A stretch of DNA of 64,000 bases. Origin: Maylandia zebra. Lineage: Eukaryota; Chordata; Actinopteri; Cichliformes; Cichlidae. Of the stretch, positions 52,100-64,000 are shown one piece after another. The translations under genes were made by a program, and so were the position numbers. The DNA lies in contig NC_135179.1 of the NCBI RefSeq assembly GCF_041146795.1, forward strand, positions 27,391,047 to 27,455,046, read 5' to 3'. The notes beneath the pieces are model-generated. The model saw only the letters and a program-made list of their open reading frames with translations. It made no database searches and was not told where the DNA came from. Position 1 is the stretch's first letter. Each line of letters starts with the position of its first letter.

Positions 52100-55000
52100 A
52101 CTCAAAGTGAAATTAGGAGCCTCACTCAAAATGATATTTCAGCATTTGCTACTTGTATAAATATAGTTGCTTACATGGATGATATTTTGTTAATATTTCA
52201 GCTGAAAAAAACAAACATTAAAGGACCCATGTTGTTTCTAACAGGCATTTTGGCGCTAAATCAGGTTGCTGCGCGTGAAGACAGTAGACTAAGCTACAGC
52301 TCAGCTTTCCTTTTAGATAATACCATTAGATTCATTAAGTCAGGATTCACAGTGTATGAGCTTTAGCAACTTTCACTTTAGGTGATTAAACATTGTTACA
52401 TTTTGGAACCCTTTTTATTACTTTTACAGCACATGGAATCTGAAGTTGCCCAATTCTCTTTAAATTATGACAGTTAACCCAAACCGCTTCCCACACTTTA
52501 GTGATAATTATATTACGCACATTATAATTATTCTGCACTAAAGTATATTTCGATACTGATATTTGTGTAAGTGGGTCTTTATTACTTTCAGTTAAGTAGT
52601 TTCTGAAGAAAATGAAAACATGAATATAAACGATATAAAGTAATAAAAATGGAAAGACTGTTAAAACAAATTGTGTACATTTTCAGTTATACTTAGTAGC
52701 TGTTTCTGACAATTTTATGCGCAAAACATAAACAGTTATGGTGCTTTGTTAAGGAGGAAAGGTGTATTTGCTCAATTTCTCATGACAGTTCCATTTGAAA
52801 TCACAGGCTGGGCCTCTGAGCTCCCTGCTTATCCAGTTTGCTAACACGATGGAAGCGTAAACAATAATTCCCTAAGAGACGTCTGATAGTAACCAGGCAG
52901 AAAGCAACATTTAACAAACAAGATGGTGTGGGCAGCACCTAAATTTGGGGAGCCATTTCTAACGCTCTCGTCACATTTGTGCCTGTAACCCTCAAGCTCC
53001 CACTGCAATCAGATGGAGAACACAATGGTCTCCAGTGGTTTCATATTGACATGTGTTTGATACCCCGGCCAGCGCTGGCGCCAGTTACCCAAGAACCAGC
53101 GCTTGGCACAGGCACTTCAAACATTACAGATCAAAGGCATTACAGTAGCAACACAATTAAGGCCGATTGTCGCCTCGTTCACATGCAAATATGCCAAAAC
53201 AAGCTGCGAGGAAGCTGTGGAGAGGGCGAACAGGCCCAGAGAAAAGAATTCAACTGATCCCCACACATAGATATTAAATATAAAAATAAGTACTTCTAAA
53301 GGGCGTTTACTATCCAAACGCTTTCCAGTAGGATACGCTTTTACTCGCTGGTGTAGTCTACTATCTAGTAGTTGAAGAATGACAGTCCTGCGTCATGTCA
53401 GCTAGGTGCCAAATAACCAGACAGACAGCTTTCCGAGAGAGAGCGCCAAACCTGTGGGACTGGCTCTCTGCTGAGATATCTCCACAGGCAGCAGCTCGGT
53501 GACAATGCCGCTAAACTGATCGTTTAGTTATATAACAAAGCAGATAAGAGGCTGGTCCTAGTTGTCTCCTTTATCGGCAATCTGTCGTTGTGAAGGCAGG
53601 AGTCCATTCAGTCTTTGCGGTCTCTTTATCTCCTCAGCTTTGAAGATGCGCCCCGATCGCGTCAGATAACAATGAAAAAGGCCCGGGACCTCGCCTGCAC
53701 GCTGAGCCTGTTTCCTCAGCTCTGCCTCTGTGTGTCCCAGAGCAACAGCCGCACTGACTGTATTCATTTTTTTTTCTTAGTGGGTCACTAGCTTGGATAA
53801 AGTCACTCAGCTGGTTTAGTTTATTCTTGAGCAGCTGGAGCATCAATCTTTGTTTAAAAAAACTCACACAGGAAATAAAGGCATTTAGGGCCTTCTGGTT
53901 TAAATGAAGCCTTTAGTCATCAGACCCTGGATCACTGGTGGGATAACTGTTTAACTACCCATGACACACTCTATTGCCCAATTACCCAGTGGGTAATAGG
54001 TGGGCTGCAGTGTGTTACTGAACCATATATCCTATTACTGGGATTTTTTTTTACTGGAAAATCCTAAATAGAGTAAAAAGTGAGAATTTTTTTTCAGTTA
54101 AATGTAAAGCAGATGTATGAAGTCTGAGCACCCCTAAATTATGCCTCAGTCTTACACTCCACCACAGTCTCTTGCATGCTTAAAATCCCACTGAGCTTAT
54201 ATTAGATTTGCTTTGAACGGATGACATGTTTCCGATATCCCCAGACGTCCATACGAGATGTCAGAGACAACAGCTGTAGGACACAGTTCATCACAAAGGA
54301 TGCTCATAAATATCTGAATATTTGTGCCTAACAAAAGGATTAAAATGGAATTTCAGTGCCCTCCGGTTTGCAGGATAGCATACTAAAAACTGATTTGCCA
54401 GTGAATGACTTTCTGCCAAAATTAATGGAGCACAAAACATGAAACATTTCGTTTTTTAGGAGTTATTTCAGTGCTGTGTACAGTCATTTCATATTTATAT
54501 GAAACACCTAGTTGGAGGGAAAACTGAGCTTTACTTCTACAGTCGTCTGATTTCTGCACATTCATCTCACATATTAGCTTTTACTAAGATCAAAAAATGG
54601 CTGAAATGACGGCTGTTATCAGTATGATTTACAGTATGTGCAGTGCAGATAGGCACGCTTGCTTGGTGAGTAATATAAAAATGTAAAAGCAGATTGTGGT
54701 CAGAAGGTTTACTCCAGCTTAAAACTTAGTGTAGCCATCATAATATAACTCCCCACACTATAAATGACATTTTAATCCTGTAAACTGCAGGAAGACGGAA
54801 ACCCAAGCAACAGCTCTCTGCCTGATACAACAGCACTCTAACCTGCCATACGGCCAATCTATCACGGATGTTGTCTGACAATAATGAGCTCTGGCAAGAG
54901 AAGGTTTATAAAATCTCATTTATTTGGCCATATTAAGCAAATCGTCATAGCACGTCACATTCCATCTCCACGCTGGGTTTCACCGCGTGCGAGAACAGAC

Positions 55001-55285
55001 AGCAGACACAGGCTGAACATCATTCCTCGAGTAACATTTTGCATGCCGACATCTCATTATGTTCCATCATTTGCTCGGTAATGGCAAGTTTTTGTCACGA
55101 CTGTGAGCGTGTCTTTCTGCATTTCACCACACGCTATTCTTAATGAATGCAATTACTACACATGGCGCTGTTTAAATGGGATTATTATATTTTAATTTAT
55201 CAATCTAGTCATGTAATTCTTATTTCAAATCCTAATTGGTAAACAAATAGAAGCTATAGGCTTGTGACCAGCGAGAGGAAAAACA
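52100..55285. other. Intergenic DNA between vox and kndc1, first part
   Basis: No gene was recognised. It includes the candidate enhancer at 53077-53190. Two overlapping - strand frames at 53558-53867 have no recognisable domain. Confidence 0.5.
53077..53190. promoter_or_regulatory. Candidate upstream enhancer of vox/vent
   Basis: Within 114 bp lie GGCGCC (53077-53082, Smad-type half), AGATCAAAGG (53128-53137, a full TCF/LEF site) and ATGCAAAT (53183-53190, an exact octamer). BMP, Wnt8 and Pou5f3 are the known inputs to vox and vent. The cluster is about 1.1 kb upstream of the vox promoter. Its function is inferred only from motif clustering. Confidence 0.35.
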
Positions 55286-55289
55286 ACAT

Positions 55290-55660
55290 CAAGTGTTTTA
55301 GAAAGGTGTTCACCCACCATGTGTCACAGGAATATCTTCAGTGCTCCTTGGCATTGATTTTTCAGGTGTCTGGAAAGCTACTGGAGGGATGGAAAACCAT
55401 TCCCCCAAAGACCATCCCCTCTTTTGGTGTTTTGGAGAATGCATCAGACTGCAATGTCCCCTCAATTAGGTTGAGATCTGCTGACTGTGAAGGAGCAGTG
55501 GATGGGCCCGCTGCAATACTGGATAAGAGAAATCTCATAATAGCTAGAAAGGATTTTTCATACAAAAAAATAAGGTGATCAATCAGAAACACATTTTTGG
55601 ATCTGAAGCGAGCCTTCCCTCTGCGGGGACAACTGGAGCCAAACTGTGCCACTTAATCTC
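55290..55660 (-). mobile_element. Tc1-like transposase relic, - strand
   Basis: The + strand carries AAGGTGTTCACCCACCATGTGTCAC, CTCCTTGGCATTGAT, GGTTGAGATCTGCTGACTGTGAAGG and TGGAGCCAAACTGTGCC. I recognise these as the antisense of a Tc1-like transposase seen throughout teleosts. Large parts are deleted and no frame survives. It is related to the copy at 45260-45610. The 104-aa + strand frame at 55264-55578 is an antisense shadow. Confidence 0.65.
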
Positions 55661-55669
55661 GTACCACCT

Positions 55670-57926
55670 CTGTGTTGAACTTTAAAAAGGAAAAAAGAAA
55701 AGAAATAATCGTGCTTTATTTCACTTGAATGACTGACATGGCTGGATTCAAAGTTTGCAACCTATTTACCTCCACTACTTTCCTCTGATGCAATTACTCA
55801 TGCTCTGCAGGTTTTGCTGTGTGGTGATATAATGAAACGCGGGCCTTTAATCATTTTGGAATATGCACCGTGTACGCACAATATCAGCTGAAATAATGGA
55901 GTCCTCAATAATCTCGCATTCACTTTACATTGTGACTGCTATTTGTGCAGAATCACAGTTCTCTCTTTCATTATGTTTTCACAGTCATTTCAGTCACGTT
56001 TGTGTAGAAAACCATATGAATTCCCTTCAGAACAGAACTTGGATCTCCCACAAGTTCCAAGGAACCGAGAACATTTTGAGGAACTGCATTTCCAATGATA
56101 TTAACAGCGTCTAAATTAAATGCCGTGTCAATCGAAACAGGAAAAAGTTCCCGCTCAGTGCTCACTGCTTTCCAGAGATTCTGAAACTTTTTGATGTCGT
56201 TGGCATCACTGAGTGCTCAACTACAGCAGCATTTTCTTACTGTACCTATTAAAAGATTGAAACTGCGGAGACCGTCTTTGTGGTTTAATCATCGAGCTGA
56301 GATCAATAAAAATCATAATGAAGAGAATTTATGACCAAGTCCAAGCAGTTTGATTAACACTGTAGCCAGAGCAGTTCTGGTTAAAATAAAAATCCCAAAG
56401 AAGTGACACGACGACATCATTTACCTGAAAATAGTGTCTTTTTGTCTTATGGGCTGACAGGCATGTTAATTGCTGCTGAGGAGGAACTGTCTTTGAATCC
56501 AGCGTCCAGTTCTTATAACAATCACAACACATCGATGCTTTGTGGTAAATGCTAACGTCAGCAGTCCAACATGCTCACAATGACACTGCTGCTAGTGTTA
56601 AAGTTTGCAAGCCACATTTTACGCTCAAAGTTTAATGTGTTGTTAAATTTGAGTTAGATGTAAACACAAAGTTTTCTTAGTCTGCTCTAAACTCAAAGCA
56701 GAAATGTCAAGCATGCAACCAGAACTTGCTGCCAGAGGCTCCACTGCAGTCCAAAGTATAGAAATAGCTGTGAATTCATTAATGACTTCTTCTTTCTGCT
56801 TTTATTAAAATGCACTAGTATCCCTGGTGTGTTCATGCAGTGCTAGCATAACTCCACTGTAGTAAAAATGTATCAGAAAATGAAAAAGCAGTTTTATATC
56901 TAGAAAAATTATTTGAATCATAAAAGAACCACAAGTTACAAAAGTTTTTTTCGACTTCATAGATCTGCTCTTATCTGTAAATTGTAATTAAAGGATGATG
57001 ACAGCTTTACTTAGTGTGGAAAAGCTTTTTTTTTTAATAAAGGTTATGACGTGAAAATTGTACTCATTGAAGATCAAATTATACCGTATGTGCCCCGGGA
57101 CTTAATAAGTGTGACATCCAGAGCTGAAGTATTAATGAAACAAACCTGACCTCACGACGGCGCTAAATTAAGAGTTAAGAATCGGTGAAGCTGTAACAGT
57201 CAGTTAGTTAGTTGTCGGGAGATTTAAGTGAAAACCAAACTACTGGTATGAGGAAACTAGTGAGAGGATTTCTAATGTTTCTGTATAAAACAAAAATATT
57301 TGCAGAAATAAAATCTTTACAAATGCTTCCAAAAGGTGCCAAAAAAGGTCATTTTGGAAGTTCCCCTTAAGGCTCCTCACATATCAGCTGATATTTTGCT
57401 TAATGGTGCATATTCTAAATATCTTATAATTGATCATATTACTACACTGCTATATAAAGAACCTTTGGCTTTTTGTGTTTTAGGCCCTCGCACAGTAACT
57501 CACTTTTTTAATCCGATCTTGGTGTTGGACAAGCATTGTACAGCTGCCATGTTTAGTCCAGATATGCTTACATACAGGTTTTAACAGCTAAATTACAGAA
57601 GAAGAATGTCAGTATTAGCTGAGGAAGAAAAAATTACCCACTACTCCTGTTGGTTTATAGGAAAAAAATGCTAACATGAAAATCAAGCATGTGGGAACAA
57701 CAGCAGAACCTGTTCATACACAGAGCTTTTAGCTAAGTTCACCTCAGATTCTATATTACTGACTAAAGTTAAGGTGTTTTTGACAAACAGTCAATTGATA
57801 TCAGAAAATATTTTCCAGTCTGGGACCAGGGAGTGTCTGCGCACTGTGGTCTGGACATGGCGCCTCACTTTTTGGCTCGTACATATCCAGGTGTTGACCT
57901 CTAACGCCGGGCTGTGAAAGCATGTC
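55670..57926. other. Intergenic DNA and possible kndc1 3' UTR
   Basis: No separate gene was recognised. The upper end should contain the kndc1 3' UTR, but I could not fix a poly(A) signal with confidence. Confidence 0.4.
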
Positions 57927-60900
57927 TCACTGGAAGGTGGCCTTAACCCTCCTCAGTGTGTCCTGGATCCTCCGTGTCTGGCGCTCGCTCGACTGCTGGA
58001 AGTTGGCATCGCTGTTGGCGGCCAAGAGGTGGATGTCCGAGGTGGTGAACCGGGCGATGCGGCGGCGAAGGTAGCCCTGCAGGTCCCGGTCTGGGCTGTA
58101 AGGGTACACGGCCTCTTGGAAGGCATGGACCTGACTCACAACCTTTGCTATGCTCCTACAACCAGTGACGGAACGATGAGGATGAGCACAACATGAAATG
58201 GGGAGACACAACAAAGTAACAGTGACACCATTATAAGAATACCTAGGTGGTGTTTTTTTCTTGTAAGCAGCATTCTTAGCTTTGCCTGCGACCTGGTTTA
58301 GAGAGCAGGGATAGCCCAGGGTCCACAGTAACCAGCTGTCTCTGCTAGACATGCTCGTGACCCCAGCATCTGGCTACACTGCGTCACCTCTCAGCATCTG
58401 GCCCGAAACCTTTTCTTCCAATCAAACGCCATCCCACAGGCGCCATCTGGTGCTAGCGCTACCCTAACCGACACCTCGAATTCAACAGCTGTGCCATCAC
58501 CATCCAGCCGCCACGTGTTGTGACCTCAGCATCTGGTCAGCCATATTGGAACGAAGGAGAAGGACACAGGAAAATGCTTCCTGCTGGCTGACTTTGTTGT
58601 AGATGGATTCACAGAATATGAGGCCTGAGCTCATTTTAAGTTAATGGCACTAACTATTCATACTTTAGGTTACTCCAGGGACAGGTAGCAAGCTAACTTT
58701 ACTGGCTGTATGCATGTTTGAACAGCATCACTCCTTTAACTCTGACATTAGTGCAAATTCCAGCATGCAGTATAATAACACTTTATGATTCCTAGTGATA
58801 TTTTTGTGGGGATCTTGATAAGGAGAATTATGCACATGTAGGACTTTGGCTGCTTGTCATCACTTTGATTCCACGTTTCAACAAATATTCGACCGGCACA
58901 ACTTGCCGTTCGTTACTGGCAGTCATTAGTTAGCAGTCCTCATGATGACTGCTCAGAATGTGTTGGCATGTGTGTTTTTCTAATGTGTGTACACATAATT
59001 AGCCATGCTTGCTCTTATATTACTCCATATTAGCATCTATGAAATGAGACGGAAGGAACGTTTTATCATCAGTAGTAACAAAAGCATACTTTCACTTAAT
59101 GTGTTTGCCAAGTGTTACCTCACCACTATTTTAATTTTTACCTTCGCCAAGGTGCTCATGTTATTTGGCAGCTTCTGTGAGCGCGTGTTTCATTCTGTCT
59201 CTAAACACAACAGCTCAACAAGTTTTGAATGACTTCTGATAAAACCTTGTAGTGGTGTAAAGTGAGGTCACCAAGATCTTCAAGGTCAGCTTAGTGATTT
59301 ACCCTAACCCTATTGGTCGAAGATGGACAGAAAGTCATATAACTTAGAACTACTATGACATTTACCACTGTGGTGTGTATTGTCATCATATAGAAAGTAT
59401 TGCATGAAGACTTAAGATATTGTGTTTGACCTCTGACCTCTCCTTCAAGGTCAGTAGGCTGAGAAAGTCAAAGTGATAGAAATGCTATGCAGAGCTTTTT
59501 AAAACTATCTGTTTTACTGCCATTGTTTGTAACACAACATGTAGACAAGTAGGGAATTATGTATGTTGGGATTCTACATATCACATGACTTCAGACCTCA
59601 GAGGTTTTCTTCAAGGTTAAATAAGGTCAAACTTTAATAACGTGTCTTTTATCTTTAAATTGCACTTAAAATTTTTCTGCCTTCGTTTGCATTGCAAAAT
59701 TTAGGAGATTACACTGACATATGGGGATATTAATATCGCAAATATGTCACATCTGACACTTTACATTTGACTTCTTTCTTGACCCCAAAACATGTTCTAT
59801 CTTTAAAGAAAGTACCTGTCAAGAGAGCCCGAATATGCTGCCTTGTTAGTTAGAAATATACTGTTGCGTAATATTATATAAGAAGCTCAGGCTACCTACA
59901 GAAGTAGAGTGCGTGTGGGGGGGAGGGGGGCATTCAGTGGTCATGCCTCACATCCGACACTGTTTTTATTATTTACGATAAAAATCCAAAGGTGAGCAGG
60001 CTAGCAAGATAGTACCATAAATACTATACCATACATCAGACACAGCGTACCTCAGTTTGGTCCATTTGTAAGCCCCGGTGGTGAGAGTGAAAGCTCCGAT
60101 CTCTAGCTGCTGCACGTGCATAGCCAGGATGTGGGCTGAGGGCAGCGTGGGCTTCTTTGTTGTATGTTCACCTCCCATAAGACACAGATCATCACTCTTC
60201 AGAAAAACCTGATTAGGAAGCAATACATCCACACAGTGAATAAATACGCTCTTACTGGCAGAGAAAATCAGGTCAAAGATACTTGATGGAGTCCAGTGCA
60301 GAGGTGATAGCGAGAGCCTCGGAAGATTAAAAAGAAAAAAAAAGTCAACCCTTTGGACATTTCATAGTCAATAGGCCACGCAATTTATCCTACAAACTAT
60401 TACAGCTAAAATAGAGAAGTCGGCAAGTGTTTCATTTTGTGTAATGTGTCAGGTTTTTTGGGTTTTTTTGAGCAACTTGGAGCAGGAGAACCAGCTGTAA
60501 GCACACGACACCCGGGAAAGTAGCTCGAAGCTGTTTTTCTATTGATTTGTTTGCCCTGCAGCCCAGTTTCACAATATGTGGCCATCCTAGCCTTCAGTTA
60601 CAAACACCATCCGTGTGTGCTCATGCTCAAACACACACACACGCACACACCTGCACAGCTCGTAGCTCCTCCAGAATCTCACACACCTTGGACGACAGAT
60701 GTTTCCACGCCTGTTGGCAAAGGCAACAGTAGTTTTATTAATCATCACCAAAACAGCAGCTTCCATATAGCAACACTCAGTGAACGGCACCTCCCTGCAG
60801 ATGGATATATGGAAATTTCTCCTATTTTCCCCAACTCTGTTTTTTTTGTTGTTTTTTTTAATCACTGCTTTTCAGAGTGGGGGGGTGGGGGGCACATTCT

Positions 60901-61994
60901 TCCTCGCTGTGTTTGTTCTTCCTACATCTTATTTGAATAGATTAATTTGAATTTTTTTATTTGTGAAACTAATTAAACACCATCCAAACCTTCTCGCAGT
61001 AGAGGGAAACATTTAGCTTGAGGGGCAGCAAGTTATTGCACAAACTTGTGTGAGGAGGAAAGCATTGTCACGGAGCCTTACCGGTAATTGCCTGACAATC
61101 ACGTTCTCCAGACCTCCGAGGACCTGCATGGCCGTGGAAAAGTTCCTCGATTCGTAGCAGTGCTTTCCTATCCACAGATACTTGGTCAGCAGAGCAACTT
61201 GCTTCTGCAGGGGAGGAGAGATTGCAAGAGAAACAAAAATAAACAAAACAAAAAAAGGCAGACAAAGCAAAATGCTAAAATCACGCAGCTCTCTCAGGCT
61301 GCATTAATACACACGTACACTGGCAATATATGAAACATGTTACATGTCAAAGTGCTTTGTGGACACTATGTTTTATCTATTACTCATCTGCTTTCTTGAA
61401 AAAGATATCAATGTGAAAATTATTTAACGTGTGTGGAAAGTGTTCATCTGAGAGCTGCACTTGAAGCTCCTTTATGAGGACAGCTTAAATCAGTAGGAGT
61501 GAATCCACATTTGTCCAGGAGCTGCTTTTTTGGGAAGCAATGAAAGCTGTTGTCCTTGTCATAGAAATCATAAGCAACACAAATAACTGAAAGAATGAGG
61601 TAAAGCTGAGGTGAGGAAGTGCAAAGATAGTTTAAGTGCTCTTTAAATAGTCAGAGTATTTGTCATAACGGTGTGAAAAATGCTCCAAAGTGCACGGATA
61701 AGTCCTAAAACAGCTGAACATCTAGTGTGTTCTCAAGATGTATTCTCATTGGTTTGCTCGGCTTTTTGTGAGACTTATTAAACAGTTAAATAAAGAAGCT
61801 ACTTTCAGCCTGTGACTGACACCAGAGTTCACGTGAGAAATCAAAGCCCGCGCTGTGACAGCGATCACTCCCTTTTATTCTCACCGGGGAATAAACTCCC
61901 ACCGAGTTATGAGTCCTCTCACCTTGACAGAGTCGCAGATGACTATTTCAGCAGAGATCCAGTTAGTGACACTATCAGCGTACGTGAGCAGCCG
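57927..61994 (-). CDS. kndc1: Kinase non-catalytic C-lobe domain containing 1 (very-KIND RasGEF), 3' part
   Basis: These are the last five coding exons of a Ras guanine nucleotide exchange factor that acts mainly in neurons to limit dendrite growth. Exons are 61994-61923, 61204-61082, 60710-60651, 60208-60051 and 58155-57927, with all phases compatible and good donors and acceptors. The conceptual product covers the RasGEF catalytic core: TNWISAEIV, LTKYLWIGKHCYESRNFSTA, GLENVIVRQLP, AWKHLSSKV, a VFLKSDDLCLM flap-region exon, then KLRSIAKVVSQVHAFQ and YLRRRIARF. It ends in RIQDTLRRVKATFQ. The C-terminal tail and the vent/vox neighbours identify kndc1 rather than another RasGEF. The first exon listed may instead begin at 62008 (alternative AG). 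The KIND domains, RasGEF-N and upstream exons lie beyond the window, so the gene is partial here. Confidence 0.88.
59255..59800. repeat. Degenerate tandem repeat, about 165-bp unit, in the last kndc1 intron
   Basis: The motif TTCAAGGT(C/T)A recurs at 59279, 59444 and 59610, spaced 165 and 166 bp. In the second and third units it is preceded by related CACATGA/TTGAC..GACCTC words. A weaker fourth start (TTTGACTTCTTTCTTGACC) lies at 59766. The units are strongly diverged. The core TCAAGGTCA equals a nuclear receptor NR5A/ERR monomer site. Confidence 0.6.
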
Positions 61995-62009
61995 CTGAAG
62001 GTAGCTCTC

Positions 62010-62625
62010 TGAAGCTGGCCCCTCACGTGCAAGCCCACTGCTCCCCTCTGCTGGTGGAATATGCTGCGACACATTTCTGTTAGGAGAGCGTGAGATGTCG
62101 GAAAATCTTCACTGGATTTTATGGCTCTAAGTAAGCGCCCACCAAAAATCCCATGTATTAAAGAACATCTTTAGATTTTCAAATTTTGTATTTTTCCAGG
62201 GAAGCTGTGATGGGTACTTCCACTTGTGGAAAATATTATACTTTGTTTATCTGGCATTCACCTGGACCTTTCATGTTTTTCTAGATGTCACCTGAAGAGT
62301 CGTCCCACCCACACACTACAAGACATAACTGCACAATTTACATTTGATACACAGTGAAGCCCACAGTTATTCATAGCTCCTCTTTGTTTGTGTCTTTTGT
62401 AAAGCAGTAACAGCGTTTTTCTGCCAAATTTAAACTCACTAAAATCTAAAATCTTGACTTTCTTTAAATTCTGTTCGACTATAAAAGCAGAACTAGCCAC
62501 ATGCATACCATTCAGTCAAAGTTTAACTGTGATGAACGCTCAGGTCAAGCGTTGTGAGAGCCCACAGAAATGATTGCTACAGGTGGGTTTAGAGTTGTGA
62601 TTTAAACTGTTTCACAGAGTCTAGT
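62010..62625. other. kndc1 intron sequence
   Basis: The DNA lies upstream of the exon at 61994 and has no recognisable exon or repeat. Confidence 0.4.
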
Positions 62626-62629
62626 TCAG

Positions 62630-63430
62630 GGATGTCAAACTCATTTTTCATGGTGGGCCACATACTGCCCACTGTGATATTAAGTGGGCCACACCAGTGA
62701 AACTCCTCTTTCTGTCAGTGTAAAAACATTTAACTAAACAGGTTTTTTCCGTCGTAAATGTGTAATTGCAGAAAATGTCCCGGGAGCTCATTGCTCAAAG
62801 TGTGTTGTATTTATAAAAATGAAGAATTTGTTAATTCGCAGAAAATAATTCTTGCCATGGATGGACTGTAAAAAAAATTCCATAGCAGATATGAAAAACA
62901 GGAAATTTTCTGTCATTTAATCTTTTATTTACCCTTCTTCCTAAAGCAAAAGGAAAAGCTGTAGAAGTGTGGGTGGAAGCAGACTGAAAGTGAAACACTA
63001 CTGTGTGCAGTAAAGTATTGTCCAAGGTGGATCCAAAGACCTTTGACACTGGAGGATATGTTGACCTAAAGGTAGGGCTGCTCAATGAATCGAATTTTAA
63101 TCACGATTACGATCTGGACTTTCAACGATCATTAAAAATGACTGAGCCGATTAAGATAAGATAAGATAGAACTTTATTTTTGTGTCTTTATGTCATCCAT
63201 AAGGGATGCATTTGACATATGTTTAACATATTATAGCCCAACAAGTTACTTATAGCACTTTAAATATGAGCAATCGCTTTTTGGCAAATACCGGAAATCA
63301 GTTTTTGGCAGACAATCACTTTTTGGCACAACACCGGTCCGTGAAAATATTGTGGGGCATAAACGGTCCGTGGCGCAAAAAAGGTTGGAGACCGCTGATT
63401 AAGAGGACCCGAGGGAAGCTCGGAAAGCTA
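62630..63430. repeat. Mosaic of transposon relics
   Basis: Three recognisable teleost repeat starts follow each other: GGGATGTCAAACTCATTTTTCATGGTGGGCCACA (62630), TAGGGCTGCTCAATGAATCGAATTTTAATCACGATTACGAT (63073) and a TAAGATAAGATAAGATAGAACTTTATTTTTGTG stretch (63153). A CCGGTCCGTG...GGTTGGAGACCGCTG segment (63334-63400) follows. They resemble hAT- and LINE-type fragments. Exact families cannot be given without a library. Confidence 0.55.
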
Positions 63431-63539
63431 AGCAGAAGTTATTTGGAGAGGAGAGTGACTGCCGTTGGTTGAAAAGAGAGGTAAAAAAAAACTTCAGTGG
63501 TGTTGCACACTATTTTATATTATTTTTTAAAGTCATTGT

Positions 63540-64000
63540 TAACCCTTTAAAGCCGGTCAGAGCAGCACGCTCCGTTTTGCGTAACTATTTTTAAATCCCT
63601 GTACCTGAACCACGTAAGCTAGCGCAATAATTTGTTTTGCATATGAAACCGGAGGAGTTGTACTTACATCTGATGCCATCAGCTTGTCCTCGGTCACGGT
63701 TTCCTTCCACATAAAGCTTTGCAAAAACTGCATAAAAAGCGCTTGCAGGAACAAAAACATAATATTCCAGAAACACGCTTTGCCGATCCGACCAGCTGTT
63801 CTTAACACTTCCCACAGTGAAACAGATGTCAGCACATCGCATGTCCGCAATTTCCTGGCCGAAACCGGAAGTGACGTCATTTTCGCGGAAGTTGTAGTTT
63901 TTTACTTGTAGGCCTTAAAAGCCTATACTGGTCATGTTTGACTTTTCTGAATAGTTTCTGGGATGCTTAGAACTCGAATTGCACTGCTGGAAATAGTTTA
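63540..64000. repeat. Probable interspersed repeat with promoter-like motifs
   Basis: The block starting TTAACCCTTTAAAGCCGGTCAGAGC feels like a high-copy cichlid repeat, but I cannot prove copy number from one window. It contains ACCGGAAGT (ETS, 63864), TGACGTCA (CRE, 63872), TTTCGCG and a second GCGGAAGT. It also has an open - strand frame from an ATG at 63880 to a consensus donor at 63667. The element runs off the window end. Confidence 0.4.

Noticed and set aside
53558..53867. Two overlapping small - strand frames between vox and kndc1
   Set aside because: Considered as a possible UTF1-like or unknown small gene, but no domain or splice signal supports it.
55264..55578. 104-aa open frame on the + strand
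   Set aside because: It is the antisense of a Tc1-like relic related to the one at 45260-45610.
59255..59800. CRISPR-like spaced repeats
   Set aside because: This is a vertebrate genome, the spacing of 165 bp is too long, and the motif is too short and degenerate for a CRISPR array.
57927..61994. Identification of the RasGEF exons as RASGEF1, RGL or PLCE1
   Set aside because: The C-terminal tail (RIQDTLRRVKATFQ) and the linkage to vent genes fit kndc1 better.
63668..63880. A possible further upstream kndc1 exon (frame ending before a GTAAGT donor, with an acceptor-like tract at 63742)
   Set aside because: The peptide does not clearly resemble the RasGEF region expected before TNWISAEIV, and the block looks like part of an interspersed repeat. 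It was kept as a finding, not as an exon.

Overview
The window is vertebrate nuclear DNA, most probably from a percomorph teleost and perhaps a cichlid. Genes are sparse and split by introns, (CA)n microsatellites are long, and teleost Tc1-like, Penelope-like and MITE repeats are common. The taxonomic guess rests on gene content and repeat flavour, not on a database match.

Four protein-coding genes of the host are supported. (1) An hs3st1-type heparan sulfate glucosamine 3-O-sulfotransferase lies on the + strand (CDS 13723-14655). Its coding sequence is in one exon, preceded by a clear acceptor at 13556/13557 and followed by a poly(A) signal at 15013. (2) and (3) Two tandem Vent-class homeobox genes lie on the - strand. 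I read the first as vent (48373-49292, three exons, 194 aa) and the second as vox (50916-51873, three exons, 252 aa). Every junction is in phase, and both genes have an intron between homeodomain positions 44 and 45. (4) The 3' end of kndc1 (very-KIND RasGEF) lies on the - strand (57927 to about 61994), with five in-phase exons that encode most of a RasGEF catalytic domain. The order and orientation kndc1 > vox > vent match KNDC1 > (UTF1) > VENTX of human 10q26.3.

Layout: 1-13556 is gene-free DNA upstream of hs3st1. 15-48 kb is a long intergenic interval with few recognisable genes. It holds a degraded Tc1-like copy (23.1-24.0 kb), a 525-bp MITE (27.9-28.4 kb), a Penelope-like reverse-transcriptase relic (38.0-39.1 kb) and a well preserved Tc1-like element with about 99% identical 200-bp inverted repeats but an internally deleted transposase (39435-40751). 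Two further Tc1 relics lie at 45.3 and 46.6-47.3 kb. 48-52 kb is the vent/vox pair, 52-58 kb is upstream regulatory DNA plus another Tc1 relic, and 58-62 kb is kndc1. 62.6-64 kb is repeat-rich.

The most interesting signal is regulatory. Upstream of both vent and vox, in the same order, lie a TATA-like box, a TTTGCATATG octamer (POU) element about 30 bp further out, and a GGCGCC-N5-GTCTG motif about 120-135 bp beyond the TATA box. That last motif is the bipartite BMP/Smad(-Schnurri) response element. Vent-class genes are known direct targets of BMP signalling and Pou5f3, so each of the two genes appears to carry its own compact copy of the dorsoventral patterning switch.
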